Assembly (NCBI GenBank): GCA_022419385.1
Contig: JAJUBI010000007.1
Span: forward strand, 2,265,768-2,329,767
Direction of reading: 5' to 3'
Source of the DNA: Paraconiothyrium sp. Pb-2020
Taxonomy: Eukaryota > Ascomycota > Dothideomycetes > Pleosporales > Didymosphaeriaceae
DNA: 64,000 nucleotides
The notes under the pieces: generated by a model
Database searches by the model: none
What the model was told of the DNA's origin: nothing
The model's input: the letters and a program-made list of their open reading frames with translations, nothing else
Position numbers and translations under genes: made by a program
Part shown: positions 24,861 to 37,571 of the stretch, piece after piece
How the letters are laid out: every line of letters starts with the position of its first letter
How positions within the stretch are numbered: position 1 is the first letter of the stretch

Positions 24861-26050
24861 TAACAGCAGGCCGAGTTCTTTTTAACGCTTCGCAATGGTT
24901 CTCCATTTTGATTGCTTTTGAAGGTAACAAGGATGCCCGGGTGTTTTAGGGACCAGTATAAAGTCAGCCAGCACTTAGGTAACGTACACACGTTAGTATG
25001 TTGATGAGTAGGCGGCGTAATACGAACAGCCACATCTTACTTCGCCAGATCAAGAATTGACAAGAGATATCGACCGCAATCTTTTGTAATCAGGTCATTG
25101 GACGCTTCGGTCGTACCACGCACGCCCCAATGACTGACAGGACAATGGTTCGTTTAGTACCTATAGACCAAGTGCTGGCGAAAATAGTATAGAACATCTC
25201 GGATTTCGCCCTAATAGTAAAGAGACATAGTATAGACAAAGGTTCTCTACTATTTAGAGTGAATATATTGATAGATCTATAATAGATAGGCGAAAGATGT
25301 ATGCTATATCAGATAAGATACTTACCTAACGGCGAAGGTCTTGTTATACAATTAGGTCATGGTAAAGGTAACTATTATATACCAGGAGGTCATAGTAAAG
25401 GAACTTCCATGTTCTTATACCTGACCTAGCTACCATAGGTATTTGTTTGGTCCTATAACACTTCTATGAGCCTGAGCGCCGCCTACTAAAGACTTCGTAA
25501 TCGAGCGAAGTAGGTGAGGCTTATACACGTAGGTAATAGTGAATTACTCTGTAGGTCCTAAGCGCTGGGTGCCGGGTGCGGGAGCTAGGCGATAGATAAA
25601 AGATGAAGGAAGTTAAAACGCTGTTCCTAAGCGTTAATTTACCTAGCTGATTATTGAGACCCCTCTGTTGATTGATAGGACCCGTAGTGAGCTATCTGTT
25701 ATAGTATAGATATATAAATTTGCTAGATGACTATTTCGTATACTGCTTTTGAGTAAGGAGGAAGTATGCTACGATAGCATAAAGATTCTTTACTTTCAGA
25801 GTATGTTTTCTCCATACTATTTTAGCATAGATATCAGCCTATAGGGTTGGCTCGTTCAGTGGCTCATTCTAGGGGTTAATCGTACACAGTACCCGCATAT
25901 GAATTTGAGTTTTCTCGGTAATCTAGTTGAAGTGCGCTTGGTTCTATGAACGTAGGGAGATTAACTACAGGTGGATTTATTGTTCAACTTCTACATATAT
26001 GTAATGAACAAGTAAACTAGGCCTGTACATCTTAGGGGCTAAGCCATCTT
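24861..26050. repeat. AT-rich block without open frames, RIP-like decayed repeat
   Basis: About 1.2 kb in which no frame of 60 codons survives on either strand. TpA dinucleotides are very frequent (runs such as ATAGTATAGA, CTATAATAGATAG). A near-repeat, AGGTCATGGTAAAGG and AGGTCATAGTAAAGG, lies about 35 bp apart near 25.35-25.40 kb. This is the look of a repeat mutated by repeat-induced point mutation (C to T at CpA). No transposase or reverse-transcriptase motif remains readable. Confidence 0.5.
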
Positions 26051-27786
26051 GATTGAGGTTCGCATCGCTATCGGCTGACCGGCAGAGATGGTCAGGGTTC
26101 CAGGATCTAATTAGTCCTGGGAACCACCCTTACTCATGTAAGTTGCTCTCTCAACTTTGGACTTTCACACCTAGGCGTCAACGTCAGCGTCAGCGAGACA
26201 GCCCGACCGTGTCAGAAAAAGTCGGCTCCAGGCATAATTGCGTTATTCGATTAGTGAACACCAAACACAGTGATGTTTTTGGCCGAACGGACAAAGCAAG
26301 TTTAAACGCGCGAGTGTTAGACAAGGAAGATCCCGGCTAGGTTCCGTAGCGGAGCTGCGCGTGCTACCAGACCTTCTGCTGTCTTAAGCTGTAGGATTGT
26401 ATATGATGATCATGCTTGCCTATTTCCATCGGAAGTCGGCAATGAGATATGTCGTATGGGAGGGCTAACGTGCTCTCTTGTCGCGAGATCTTCAAGGACA
26501 AATCTAGATTCTTGCCCTTGTAAGGCCTAGAACCGTGTATCACAACCATTATTATCACAGCCCCCACAAATGCAAGGCAGTTGAGGCACAGACAATCAAC
26601 CAATTCTTCGTACATTTGCGAGTGAAATAGCTTAACGGACGAAATCTTAGAGTGCTATCAGGCGTTCACGTGGGTCACGCTCAAGAAGGTCACTCCGCGT
26701 TTGGGTCAACTCAAAAGGCATATCAATTGCAAACTAGCGCTGGCTGTACTACTGTCGAATGACTAAAAGTTTCAGCCTCGGACTCAACCAAGGGGCGAGA
26801 AACAGCACAGTATGTACGAGAATGCATTTGGCCAACAACATGTGCCTTCCCAGAAACTGCAATTTTCTAGATCCCTGATCTTATTTCCAAGGGGCAGGTG
26901 AGCCTTAGGTGCATAGTCACAGCTTCGTGTGGGCCCAGTCCAGACGTTTGTTCCTCCGACCCCCATCGCTCGGAACACTTGCTTCATCCGCAAAGTATCC
27001 CCCACATATCCTCCTTCGGAACGTCGAGTGCGAATCAGGTGTCGTCCGGCCCCGTAGGGTCTCTCCCGGGATGCCATATCTAGTTCTGTAATACCAATGA
27101 ATTCGATGGCTATGTTAAAGGTTGGAGTGATAATTGTCTGATTGCTCATGCAGCTAGTACCATGGGGGTCGAGCCAATGCCAGCTCTAGAATGACCGGAT
27201 CTCGGAACTCTAGAGGCGATCCTCGTTATGCACGCAATTTAGAAAGCTTTCAGCGGGATCGAGGTGAGGTCGGTGGACGGACTTGTAGGACGCTGAGTGG
27301 GTGTAGCAGCGCCGCAAGGGGGCGGAAGTGTACACCCGTGGACTTTCTAAGGGTCTTGGCACGTTTAGGGCTCCACCCGCCGGTTATCTCCGTAAGCGGC
27401 TATAAAACACGCCATTTGCACGTCGATGTAAATATTCAATGGTGGGACTCTGATACGTGGCTGGCGATTCAAAGACAAGACTGCGTATGCTTGCCAGATA
27501 TTCTTCCGTTCCTACAGGCCTTCCCGTCATACAGCTTTTCACTCTGCTCCCGCTATGATCCTGCTATTATACAGCCAAACTTGTTAAAAGGAACGATGCG
27601 CGACGCGCGTAAGGAACCGCCGTGCTGGCTAATGCAACAGGTACCCACCGCCCATATAACGCCGAGATGTTCAGACAAGCCCTCTGATGAATGTACAAAG
27701 AAGGTTCCAAGGAGCGACCAAGCCGACCATACTAAAAAGAATCGAGAGGAACCGAACTTAAAGAAGTGCTCCAGGGCGACTAGAAA
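26051..27786. other. intergenic; doubtful 209-codon frame at 27191-27820 (+)
   Basis: The only sizeable frame starts with ATG at 27191 and runs to 27820, overlapping the 3' end of the opposite-strand Zn2Cys6 gene by 34 bases. Its composition is not protein-like (no hydrophobic core pattern, no motif), so I do not call it a gene. The rest holds short frames only. Confidence 0.35.
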
Positions 27787-29626
27787 TCATCTCGAGATCG
27801 GTACCAAGCCCTCAATCTGAGGCATGTGCTCGAGAGCCTTGGCATCCAAAGTCCAACTTTCAAGATCGTTGATATGCGACTCGAATAGTGGCGTAAGCCG
27901 CGTACATGCCGATTCAATCTCCCAATAGTGGCACGCATCGTCCGCGTATGGCCAATTAATCCCGACTAAGCCGAGGAAGGCGCCCAGGTGGAATTCTCCG
28001 GGATGTTGATATAGGTACTGACGAAGTTGCGGCCTTGGGAAGAGTTAGTTATAAGGCATCAAGCAGACAAAGAAAGACACGCACCAGGGAATGAGATCGA
28101 CGAGTAAATCGTAACCCGAGCAGTCCTGCCTGGCCAGAGGCATCATCCAATCCGGCATAGCATTCATGTTTTCGACACTTGGCCAGATGAGCCACTGCTT
28201 CCATCAGCAAATGTCGCTCAAGACTTCTGGATATCCAGGGTCACCTACCCGCATCATCTTGGTCAATAGACTCGCAGACGCTAGCCGTATTGGCAAGGGC
28301 TCCGCCGGGAGCATTCTGTTGATCATCTTGCTCGCCCAAGTCGCAACTGGTAGGCTATCCTGAGGATCTGCAAAGCCCAAAAGGAGAGTATCTACATCGA
28401 CCTCCATTCGTCCAAATATTTGCGCCTGATCCCAACCATTCGCGAGCATCTCACGTTTTGTTCTACGATACGAAGCACATTCGAAACTGAATTTGTTGGC
28501 ATCGTTCGTTTCGTTGTATGGAAATGGTCCTACGCCGTCGACAGCATGGTCGGGCGTCTGAAAAGCTAGCGCGGGCTGGCTTTGCTCTCGACTTCTCCGC
28601 ATATCAGTCGCAGTCTCTGTCTAGAGTGGATGGATCGTTGGTTTACCTTTCGTCTCTCGAGGATCCTTCATATGAGGACTCAGCAACACTGTGTGACGGA
28701 CGGCGATATCGTTCGCTCACGGGGGTATCAAAACCATCATGCTCAGGGAGCTGTCCCGGCTGGCTTCCAGGCTCCTGCAAAGCCGTCAGCGGTGGTTCGG
28801 GAAAGCTAGGATCTCGGTGAAGTCACCTGAAGAGCTCTTTTGATTTCTTCCGCTGAGTGGTGGGCAAAGCCGTTCTTTTCCAGCTCGGTAGCCCATGTCG
28901 CAGCGGAATTTCGATCTGATGCCAGCGCAAGTAAAGACACAATTGATTTCATATCATCAAGCTCCTTTGCCAACCTTCTGACGTGAGCTCGCAGTTGTGT
29001 AGTCGTCTTCCCATCCTCAGCAACGTCGTACACGCAAGAAAGATTCTTCGTCTGGCATGTGTTGCATTTCGGCCTGACGCCATCGCACTGCAAAAGATCA
29101 GCAAACAATCCGAAATTGTTGCATGCCAGAATGTACCTTGGACTTTCGTTTTCTGCAGCTCTCGCAAGCTATCGAAGTGATTTTCCCTCGCGGTGTGCGC
29201 AAGGCGTAGGTTCCTGAGATGGGCGACTGGTGCTGATTCCTTGCGCTGCCCAGTGCACCTGCGAGGCCTTGTTTCGGTGCAAGAGGTGCCTTGTGATTCG
29301 CGGAGGGAGCTACAGACTGTGCTCGGAGCACCGCAGCGGTGTCGAGATGGAGCGGGGTTATACCATCCCATGGCACTGTCTCCTGGCTATACCATTGTCA
29401 GCCGAGAGCACAGAATCGCGGCAGGCAATAATCATTGTGACAGGAAGTTGCTGCGTCCCCGGCGCATTGCTGTGGAGCGCGCTGCTCTCGGTTCGCAAGG
29501 ATCATGACCACACAGTGAAGCTGGCGCCTCGACAGAAGGTGTCGTTGGGCTCGAAGGACAGGTTACACGGTCAGGCCTTGGAAACGGCTCATGGACATCG
29601 GCGTCTCGGTGTTTGAGAACGTTCAT
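27787..29626 (-). CDS. Zn2Cys6 transcription factor with DUF3425-like C-terminus
   Basis: Seven exons: 29442-29626, 29137-29386, 28827-29087, 28647-28774, 28249-28594, 28085-28194 and 27787-28033; introns 51-55 nt where certain, total 508 residues. A 49-nt intron splits the zinc cluster after CESCRKRKSK; the next exon supplies CDGVRPKCNTCQTKNLSC, so all six cysteines are present in CX2CX6CX6CX2CX6C spacing. A 54-nt intron removes an in-frame TGA near 28208. The C-terminal part (RWLIWPSVENMNAMPDWM, VDLIPWPQLRQYL, INWPYADDA) matches the DUF3425 pattern usually found behind fungal bZIPs. It is a nuclear DNA-binding regulator; target unknown. The first exon and the fourth-intron acceptor (28594 or 28591) are the least certain parts. 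Confidence 0.82.
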
Positions 29627-32600
29627 TGGTGTTCTGTTGCATCGCAGGTCTCCTCAAGTCGCCGCGCCCGTAACTGGATGGTTCATTCCGCGGAGGCTGA
29701 CAGCCACGTTTGCAAGGGTGCGATGCCGGCTTCCGGTTGTAAAGTTTCCCAGGTATTGCGGGACCGTTTATGTATAAGACAGGCTCCCTCGAGGTTCTTT
29801 GGGTTCCCGAAATTACAGGTTGGCTGGACCAGCCTCGGAAACCGCAACACCAAGGGCAACGGCAACAGCAGCAACAACAACAACAGGCAGGCAGGCGGAA
29901 GGTTAACGAAATGCAGCCTCACCTATGGAACGCGGTGGAGGGGATCACGGCTTCTGACGCTCGGCGTAGCATCCGCGGATTGGAAGGGTCAGAGGGCAGA
30001 GCGTCGAGGGCGTTGGCGAGGCCATTTGGCAGACTGGTGCCATACCAGTAGTTCGCGCCTGCGTCGTCAGTGAGGTGCGGGTCACGGCCACGGCGCTCTG
30101 GTGAAGGCTCACCTGGCGATGAATTGGCCGATTCGGGAGGCATCAGCGAGATCATATCGGTGCCGATGAAATTCGACTGAAGATCTATATTAATGACGAT
30201 CCTGGGCGACGAAATCTAAGCAGAAACCATGCACCGCTGCCGTGCGACAGGCCCACCCTGCATTTCGGGGATTTCCCTTCTATACCTGTTCGGCTATGGG
30301 ACGTTGCATATGGGAACCATCAGGCCGGCCAACCCTCGCGGTTACGCTGCTGACAAGCGCCTGAGCTGGAACGGGGTTTCAAATGCGCAGCTCACCTCCC
30401 AGCGTGAGGAGGCGGACGCAGATGGAGGCTAGTGCTAGCGGCCCAAAGAAAGAGCTCGCGGGGAAGGCGGAAGAGCAGATGGTAGCAAGCCAGGCCGGCG
30501 CTCTCCGCAGACGTCAGTCGAGCGCCGGACGCCAACTGCACTCAAGCCCCACGGCACTGGGTCACGACGACGCCGGTCTCGCCCTCCCTGGCCCTCCTTG
30601 CGCACCTGTTGTACGGGCTCACCAGTGCGAGCTCCCTTCGCCGCCCGTCTGCCTGCAGACCTTCACTGAGCCTCCCGCCGTGACGCCGGCTCTCAACCCC
30701 AGGTGAGGCGTCGACCCACGCACCGCGCTTGGCTCCTTGCGCCGCATACTCAGTACCTGCGATCTAGGCTCCGTGACCAGGGCCGTTGTCGAGCACAGTC
30801 TGCCACTAAGCCCATGTTTATGGTCAGAGCCGGTATGTGCAGTCGGTCCGATCGGCGGCTCAGCTCGCCCCTCTCATGTTACCATTGTCCATCGGTTTTG
30901 CCGTTCCGAGCCTTCAAACCTTCGATGCACCCTATGACCATCTCCAGTAGTCTTCTGGGGCACTCGGATCGTGGGCGTGGGAATCTCGCGCCCATGGGAC
31001 CCACCCGCGAGCTTGCCTGCATGCTCCGTTCGACGCCTCTTTTCACATGCCTCGAACAGGAAGGACAGTTCCTCGTCTCACTTTGGAGGGGCTCGCTACC
31101 GACGCGTGGCTATACAAGCTTCGGCCCATGGGCGAGCGATTGGACGGGATAGTGCTCCGGTACATTCTTCAGTGCCACCACAAAACCACATTTTGAGATC
31201 AAGAGCCTCCACACCCTTGTCCCTTGTCAGACACCGACACCCAGCCCACTGCCATTCCCAGGCCTGCCGGGTGCAGCAGTCTTGTTGGAATCGCACAGTG
31301 CTGGCCATAGCATGCAACTCACTGCCGCTTACTGGTGCGTCATCGCCCGCGCGGAACCACTGCCCAGTAGAACCCACTAGGTACATACAACTGGACCCTG
31401 GAACAAGGCTTGGAAACGCGCCCGTCACTTGCCTGCAAACGGCAGGCGCACCCCTTTGTCATGTCCACTGCCCTTGTCTATTGGCTTTGCGTCTTGCAAC
31501 GAACTATATAGCAGAACGTCTCGAACTACACCCTGGCACATACTTCGGTAGATCAACTTAAACATCAAAGTCTCTATTGTGTACGTAAACCTTGGTTAAT
31601 GTGTATTCTCCCGAGCAACTGTCCGATGGTTCGTCATAGTGGATACATGGTCAGTTGAAAAGTTTAGACTATCTACGACAAGGCCCATCGTGCATGTTGC
31701 GAGCAATGGAAAAGGGGACGTTGACTTGACCTTGGCCACGTTCGGAGAAAGAGACTTCGAAGGAAGTCGACCTCTGAGAGCGCTAGGAGATGCTTCCCGC
31801 ATTCCTGATTGGCCATGCTCGACACAGCCTCATTTCCCACACGGGCTCACGACACTGCGAAATGTGTCACATAACAGAGCTTTTTGATCGATTGTAGACA
31901 GTCTTGCTGTGAAGACAGGCCACAAACGTATTTCCTTGCAACTCGGGTCATGCCCATATCTTTTGTTTCGATCATGTTGCCACTCTCCTGGTATCAGGTC
32001 GAGTGCCATGAGGATAACAGAGGCCGCAAGGATTTGTGTGCCACTTCGTACCTCTACGTACGCAGCCTCTCAGATAACACGAACCACTATAGGTATCAAC
32101 GCGTCTTGCCGACTTGCTGAGCTGTTTACAGAGCACAGCATTGTTATCCTCGCGTACTCGAACTGCCGTAGCGGCCTAAACACATATCTCAAACGATCCG
32201 GTCCGATATATGGGCTTTCTCTTTGAGCTCTGTGCTTTACCATTGTCGTACGATGATGCAGAAACAGTAAAGTGTGTACACACCATTTTCATATTTTTTG
32301 GTTTATTGGCAACGGCTATACAGAAACCATGACTTTCGGCAGGCATCCATCCTCTTCAGCCCCATCAGCCAACGAAGACGGTTCGCTTCAACTCCGGCAC
32401 TCACGATTCGCTCAAGAGAATATCAGCTAGGTCAGGATACCGTTGCTCGCAATGACCGACGATACCTCACTAGCTCTGACGCTTCGGCTATCTGTGTGGA
32501 ATCTAGGGTCATAATGCACGTTAACGCACAGTAACGCACTTTCACCGTTGGCTGCAGATCTTGAGATGATATTCCGCTTGGTGTACCGGTTGAAGATTGA

Positions 32601-34226
32601 CCCGTACAATTGTCGCCACCAACAGCGATGCATGAAACCACTTTTTCCGTGGAGGTACTTCGCGTACAGGAATTGGAGCATTACCGAAGTAGCCTCGGCT
32701 TGTCGACTCAAGATTTGGATGCGACACGATCATACCATATTCGGAGTCACAATTTCAACAAGGTCGGGCGCCATCGGGCAATGTTTATCGTCACTGCACC
32801 AAAATTTTTCTCAAGTCGAAACAGAGCACCTGCGTTGCCGCTGCCGACGCATTCGTCTCTGCCGCGGCACGATCCGCTGCACGATTCGGGTGTGGCAGGG
32901 TTTGTACTCCCTCACTTCTCACACACCGACAATACGTAGTTTCGCAAAAGTTGGGCAAGGCTAACTAGAGTCCTGGCCTTGCTATCAGATCTTCAATTCG
33001 AAGCCCAATATAACACTTCCGTACACTTCCGCACTGCCCAACATGCCTTCTTCCCCTGATTTCAGGGTACGACGTCTTACTGCAGTCAGCAAAGATTTCC
33101 ACTTCATGATTCGCAAACCCTTGGATGGCAAGCATCGAGTCTGTATTCGCGAGTCGTAACGGCTGCTCGGGCATTAGCGTACGACGTACATCCGTGCAGT
33201 CGGAGTACCCAAGAAAGTTTTAAGTTTGACGATCACCCGGCCTAGACCATCGATCTTTAGCCTCCCAAGGAATCGCAAGTTTGACGGCAACATCCGGGAA
33301 TCGCGCAGAGATCACTGATCAAACGGCTGTATATGTGAAACCCATGGAGGTGTTGTATTGCGCGTTACTGGTATGGATAGGCTACGATTACGACTTTGTT
33401 CATTGATGTTCGTCTAAAGTCGGCGTACGAGGTCACTACCAGTGCACATCTCCGCCCTTAGCGGATGTAACAGAACAAAATTGAGATATTGTTCTCCACT
33501 TACCGAGAATTGTGCCATTGCTCGGAGGTGTACCACCTCTCTAATCTAGGTATGAGGAGTGTTCCACTGTACTACCTCGCTACGCATTGACTAGGAACTG
33601 CCCCACAAGAACCTCAACACGGACTCTAGAGTCAAAAAGCGGCTCGCAATAACGACAGTCTTGCATTTGAAAGACCGAAGGAAGTCCATTTCGCCTTCTT
33701 AACTTCAAAGCATTGTAGGCATCGGAAAGCTTGGGCCAATAGCCACGGCCAACAGCGCACTCAACCCTGGGAGCTCGACACACATCTTAGCTTTGCTCAT
33801 CTGAAATATTGTAGACTAGGGATGTAGCCTTTATGTGTCTCGTCTGGTGTTGGTGGTGGTGAATGTGTTCACACGTGACAGAACCGCGGCCTTGGCCGCC
33901 TAACGCTAGTCTCAAAACCTTCACGTCATCTCTAGAAATCCGCAACCGCGACTTCCCCACCACGATCGCGACCTCCACGCGCGTCCTTTTACTATCGTTA
34001 CTACTGTCCATTTTCCCTCAGAGAGAGCCAGGTCGCCACTCGCTCTTGTCTCTTCTCTGCGTGTTTCTCCGACACCCGCATTACAACGGGCAGTTTGGGT
34101 GAATACACCACCTCGGGGCACACAGTCAGTGACAAAGGCACTCAATTGTTCTCACAGAAGAAAGCAAGCTGACGCACAAAACCCAAATTACTCGTCTGTA
34201 GGAGTTCGGCAGTAGCAGACGGCGCC
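29627..34226. other. 4.6-kb interval without a supportable gene
   Basis: Frames up to ~200 codons occur at 30.4-31.6 kb on the plus strand, but they overlap one another, lack domains and owe their length to GC-rich composition. A CAG/CAA microsatellite sits at 29.86-29.90 kb. The last ~350 bases are pyrimidine-rich and form the promoter and leader of prp4. Confidence 0.35.
29859..29897 (+). repeat. CAA/CAG microsatellite followed by (CAGG)n
   Basis: CAA and CAG triplets run from about 29859 to 29885, then CAGGCAGGCAGG. It lies upstream of the Zn2Cys6 gene. Leucine or glutamine runs in the overlapping frames come from this repeat and are not evidence for protein. Confidence 0.75.
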
Positions 34227-36851
34227 ATGGCCTCCCGTGCAAGCTCGTCGGAAGGCGAAGTCATCGAACACCAGCAGAAGGCAAACAACATCAGCCAGTC
34301 CAGCGAACGTACGATTAACGGCTCTAGCAGGGCATTCGGAGGAGACGGAGTGTCGGATGACCATGGTTCGTACAGTACATATCGCAAGCTTGGAACGCGG
34401 ATGCTGACCAGCAAAGGCTACAACCATCGTCGAGGACTAAGTCGATCGCCGTCACCATATCGCAGGAGGCATGATCGCTCGCCTTCGCCATACCGAGCTA
34501 AGCGCGAAACGCGCCAAATTTCTAGATCACCCTCACCCTTTCGTTTTGGGAAAGGCAGCGGAGGCCGAGGCTACGACTCTCGATCGCACAACAAGCGCAA
34601 GGCCTCGCCGCCACGCGTAGGACGTCCAGACAAGCGTCATCACACTGATCGTAGTAGACCCAACGAACATAGGCCCGATTCGCGCTACAATGATTCTCGG
34701 ACCTCGCTGAACCAGGGCGGTTCTTACAATGACCGGAAGCCTTCAAAGCCACTCTCTTACGCCGATACCGACCATCCACCTACCGTTCCCGACTTTCGCG
34801 AGCACTTGCGCCCATTAGAGAAACCACGTTTGAATGGCACCAGTCCTACCAAGCGCGACCAGGGTCCTTCACGTGGAGAGAGCAGAAACGGTCAGCTCGC
34901 CAGCCAGGGTTCGGGAAATTCGGCTAAGTCGCAAGCTGCTTCTGCGTCTCAGACCAGCGCAGATGGTGATGCTCGAATGTCAGTAATTGTGCCTTCCAGT
35001 GGCCATTATGCGCTAATCAGTCCACACAGGACGCACGCCGCGCAAGGATCTGACATGTCCTTTGAGCCGGTTGCACAGGAGCAAGCCCCAGCGCAAGAAA
35101 CTCGCGAGGAGAAGCGCCGCAGGTGGGCCGCTATACGAGCAGCTGCCGAGAAGGATAAGGCAAAGGACAACCTACTTCATCAAGCGCTTCTTGCTAATGC
35201 TTCCGAAAGTACGACTCCCAATGCTGCATCACCTATAGTGTCAATCGGGAGCCCGATATCACCTGTAGGCTCTCCTCCACTTGGCGATCTAGATTCTGTT
35301 CCTCCCTCACCTGATATCATGATCATTGATAAACAAGGAGCTACCAGCGAGAGGAACAGCCCGTCAGCAGATAGCCCGTCCGCCGCAGATTACGATCCGA
35401 CAAAGGACATGCTCGATGATCGCGACCGTGCTGCCCGAAAGGCCCGCCAAACAGAACTTCCGTCAGACGCTTACAGCGAGACTGACCCGAAGGTCCTGTC
35501 AACCTTGCCCGCTGCGAAGGTAGGGCCCATCAAGAAGCAAAAGAAGGACTTCGACATGTTTGATTTTGATGAAGATGAGGATGGAGATGAAGCTGAAGCG
35601 GGTGTTGTAGAAGAGGCGGCAAACACTGCAAAGGGCACTGTGTTGGACGAGAAGCTCCTCGACAACTGGGACGACGCCGAAGGCTATTACAAGTTGATTG
35701 CGAACGAACTCGTCAACGGAGGTCGCTACCGGATGATCAAGAATCTTGGTCGAGGTGTTTTTGCCAACGTTGCACAAGCCGAAGACATCTCAATACAACA
35801 CGACAACAGCAATCACAAACTAGTCGCAATAAAAATGATTCGTAGGAACGACCTCATGAGAAAGGCGAGCCAGAAAGAGATGGATTTTGTTCGCAAGGTG
35901 AATGATGCAGATCCGCAAGACAAGCGGCATGTCATTCGATTGCTGAGCTCTTTCGACCACAAGGGCCATCTGTGCGCTGTATTTGAGCACATGTCGAAGA
36001 ACTTGCGAGATCTCCTGAAAGAAAATACGAATGGTCACGGACTCTCATTGCAGGCTGTCCGGTCGTATTCGCGCCAGATGTTCATCGGTCTCCAACACCT
36101 TCAGAACTGTCAGGTTGTCCATTGCGATTTGAAGCCTGACAACATCCTAGTCTCACCGGACATGAAGACGATCAAGCTCTGCGATTTTGGCACAGCAGTT
36201 GATAAGCGGGATGTCATGGAACGTACAGAGTATCTTGTTAGTCGCTTTTACCGTGCTCCAGAGATCATTCTTGGGTTAGACATTGGTTACGGTATTGATA
36301 TGTGGGCCATTGGCTGCACGATCTATGAGCTTTGGACAGGCAAGATTTTATTCACGGGTCGCACAAACAACCAAATGATCAAAGCTTTTATGGACTGTCT
36401 CGGTTGGCCAACGGAGAAGCTTCTCAAGAAGGGGCTTTTGCAGAACGTTCTGGAACACTTCGAGGCTGGTCCACCGCTCAAGTTCATCAGCCAGGAAGTC
36501 GACCAGCAAGGCAAGGTATGTGAGGACTCTCGGTGAGATGTGATATTCATTGCTAATCTAGACTAGGTTACTGTGCGCAAGATCGAGCAGCAGAAGAAGA
36601 TACCTCGCGACTTGAAGAGCCGCATCAACGATGCCACACGCGGAATGTCCCAAGACAACATACCCCCTGAGAGAGAATTGAACGACTTCGTCGATCTGCT
36701 GGGTGCATGTTTAAACTTCAATCCGGAGAAGCGTATGCAGCCCAAGGAAGCCCTTCAGCACAAGTTCTTCCCTCAGCCGAAGCTGGCCCCGAGAACGGCA
36801 GTCGTCAAACCTCCAATGGTTAAGCGACCTATGAGCGCGTTCCGACGTTGA
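34227..36851 (+). CDS. prp4: Prp4-type serine/threonine kinase, pre-mRNA splicing
   Basis: Two exons, 34227-36515 and 36567-36851, joined in phase 0 across a 51-nt intron (GTATGT...GACTAG), 857 residues. The ATG at 34227 lies in a good context (GCCATGG). Residues 1-490 are disordered and RS/basic-rich (SRSPSPYRRRHDRSPSPYR), with an acidic patch near 450. The kinase domain starts near 495: glycine loop GRGVFANV (~506), VAIKM with Lys536, HCDLKPDNILV (catalytic Asp634), DFG at 653, then TEYLVSRFYRAPEI, the PRP4/DYRK-like activation segment. The domain is complete to the C-terminus. Known Prp4 phosphorylates tri-snRNP proteins to activate the spliceosome. The catalytic loop has HCD instead of HRD. 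Confidence 0.95.
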
Positions 36852-37571
36852 GGCGCGCCTGTAAACTCTTTGTATCTCTACAATTCCAAGGCCCACATTC
36901 TCTGCATACTATAAACGCGAGTAAAGGTACGTTGGCCTGTGTTTGCGTCTTCCCTGCCCTCATTCGCGTTCAATGTAATTTTGCTTGTTTGGAATCGGTC
37001 GGTAGTCACTGGATGCTCCAATGTCTCGGTTCAGCAAATGCCGGCGAAGCGGCGTATATAGTCCTTTTATTTCAACGGGAAGAGACATGTATGGTTTAGG
37101 GCTGCAGGCACTCAGACCTTTCCCGCTCCATAGTAATATCAGCTTTGCATGGGTGCCAGATATGCGTTCCATGAGTAAAATTTATCACTTCTCAAAATAT
37201 TGCATAATGCTGTGCTGTAAGCCAGTAACACGACGTTATCTTTCCTGTTCCATGGAGCCATGCACCGCATACCGCAGGCCTACATGCGCACCTTTGCTCT
37301 CAGACATTACCGATTATCAGGCTACCCCTCACATCTAGACTGTGATCGCACAACCAAGAATGCCATACCATTTCTGAATTCAGAATGCCATAGTGTCCGA
37401 AACAGGGCCGAGGGTTCCATGCCGGCCGTTTATTCACTTGACCGGCCCGATCTCCGCCCTCCACCCCGGTTCCGAACGACGTCGTGGTACAGCTGTACCA
37501 CGACCACATCTCTGATTAGACTGCCATGAAACGCATTCGCGATCCAGCACTTAGTTCCTGGGTCTGTAGCC
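36852..37571. other. intergenic between prp4 and Dabb gene
   Basis: Prp4 3' flank and Dabb promoter. Overlapping short frames only; no repeat or site stands out. Confidence 0.4.

Noticed and set aside
27191..27820. 209-codon plus-strand frame with ATG
   Set aside because: Composition without hydrophobic pattern or motif, lies beside a decayed repeat and overlaps the well-supported gene on the other strand.
28195..28248. Premature TGA in the Zn2Cys6/DUF3425-like gene
   Set aside because: It lies within a 54-nt intron (GTAGGT...GCAG) whose removal joins MMR to WLIWPS in phase.
29683..29922. Poly-leucine frame opposite the CAG repeat
   Set aside because: The leucine run is a direct product of the microsatellite and not a membrane segment.
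30383..31561. Several 100-200 codon frames on the plus strand
   Set aside because: Mutually overlapping in different phases, GC-driven, no domains or consistent splice sites.
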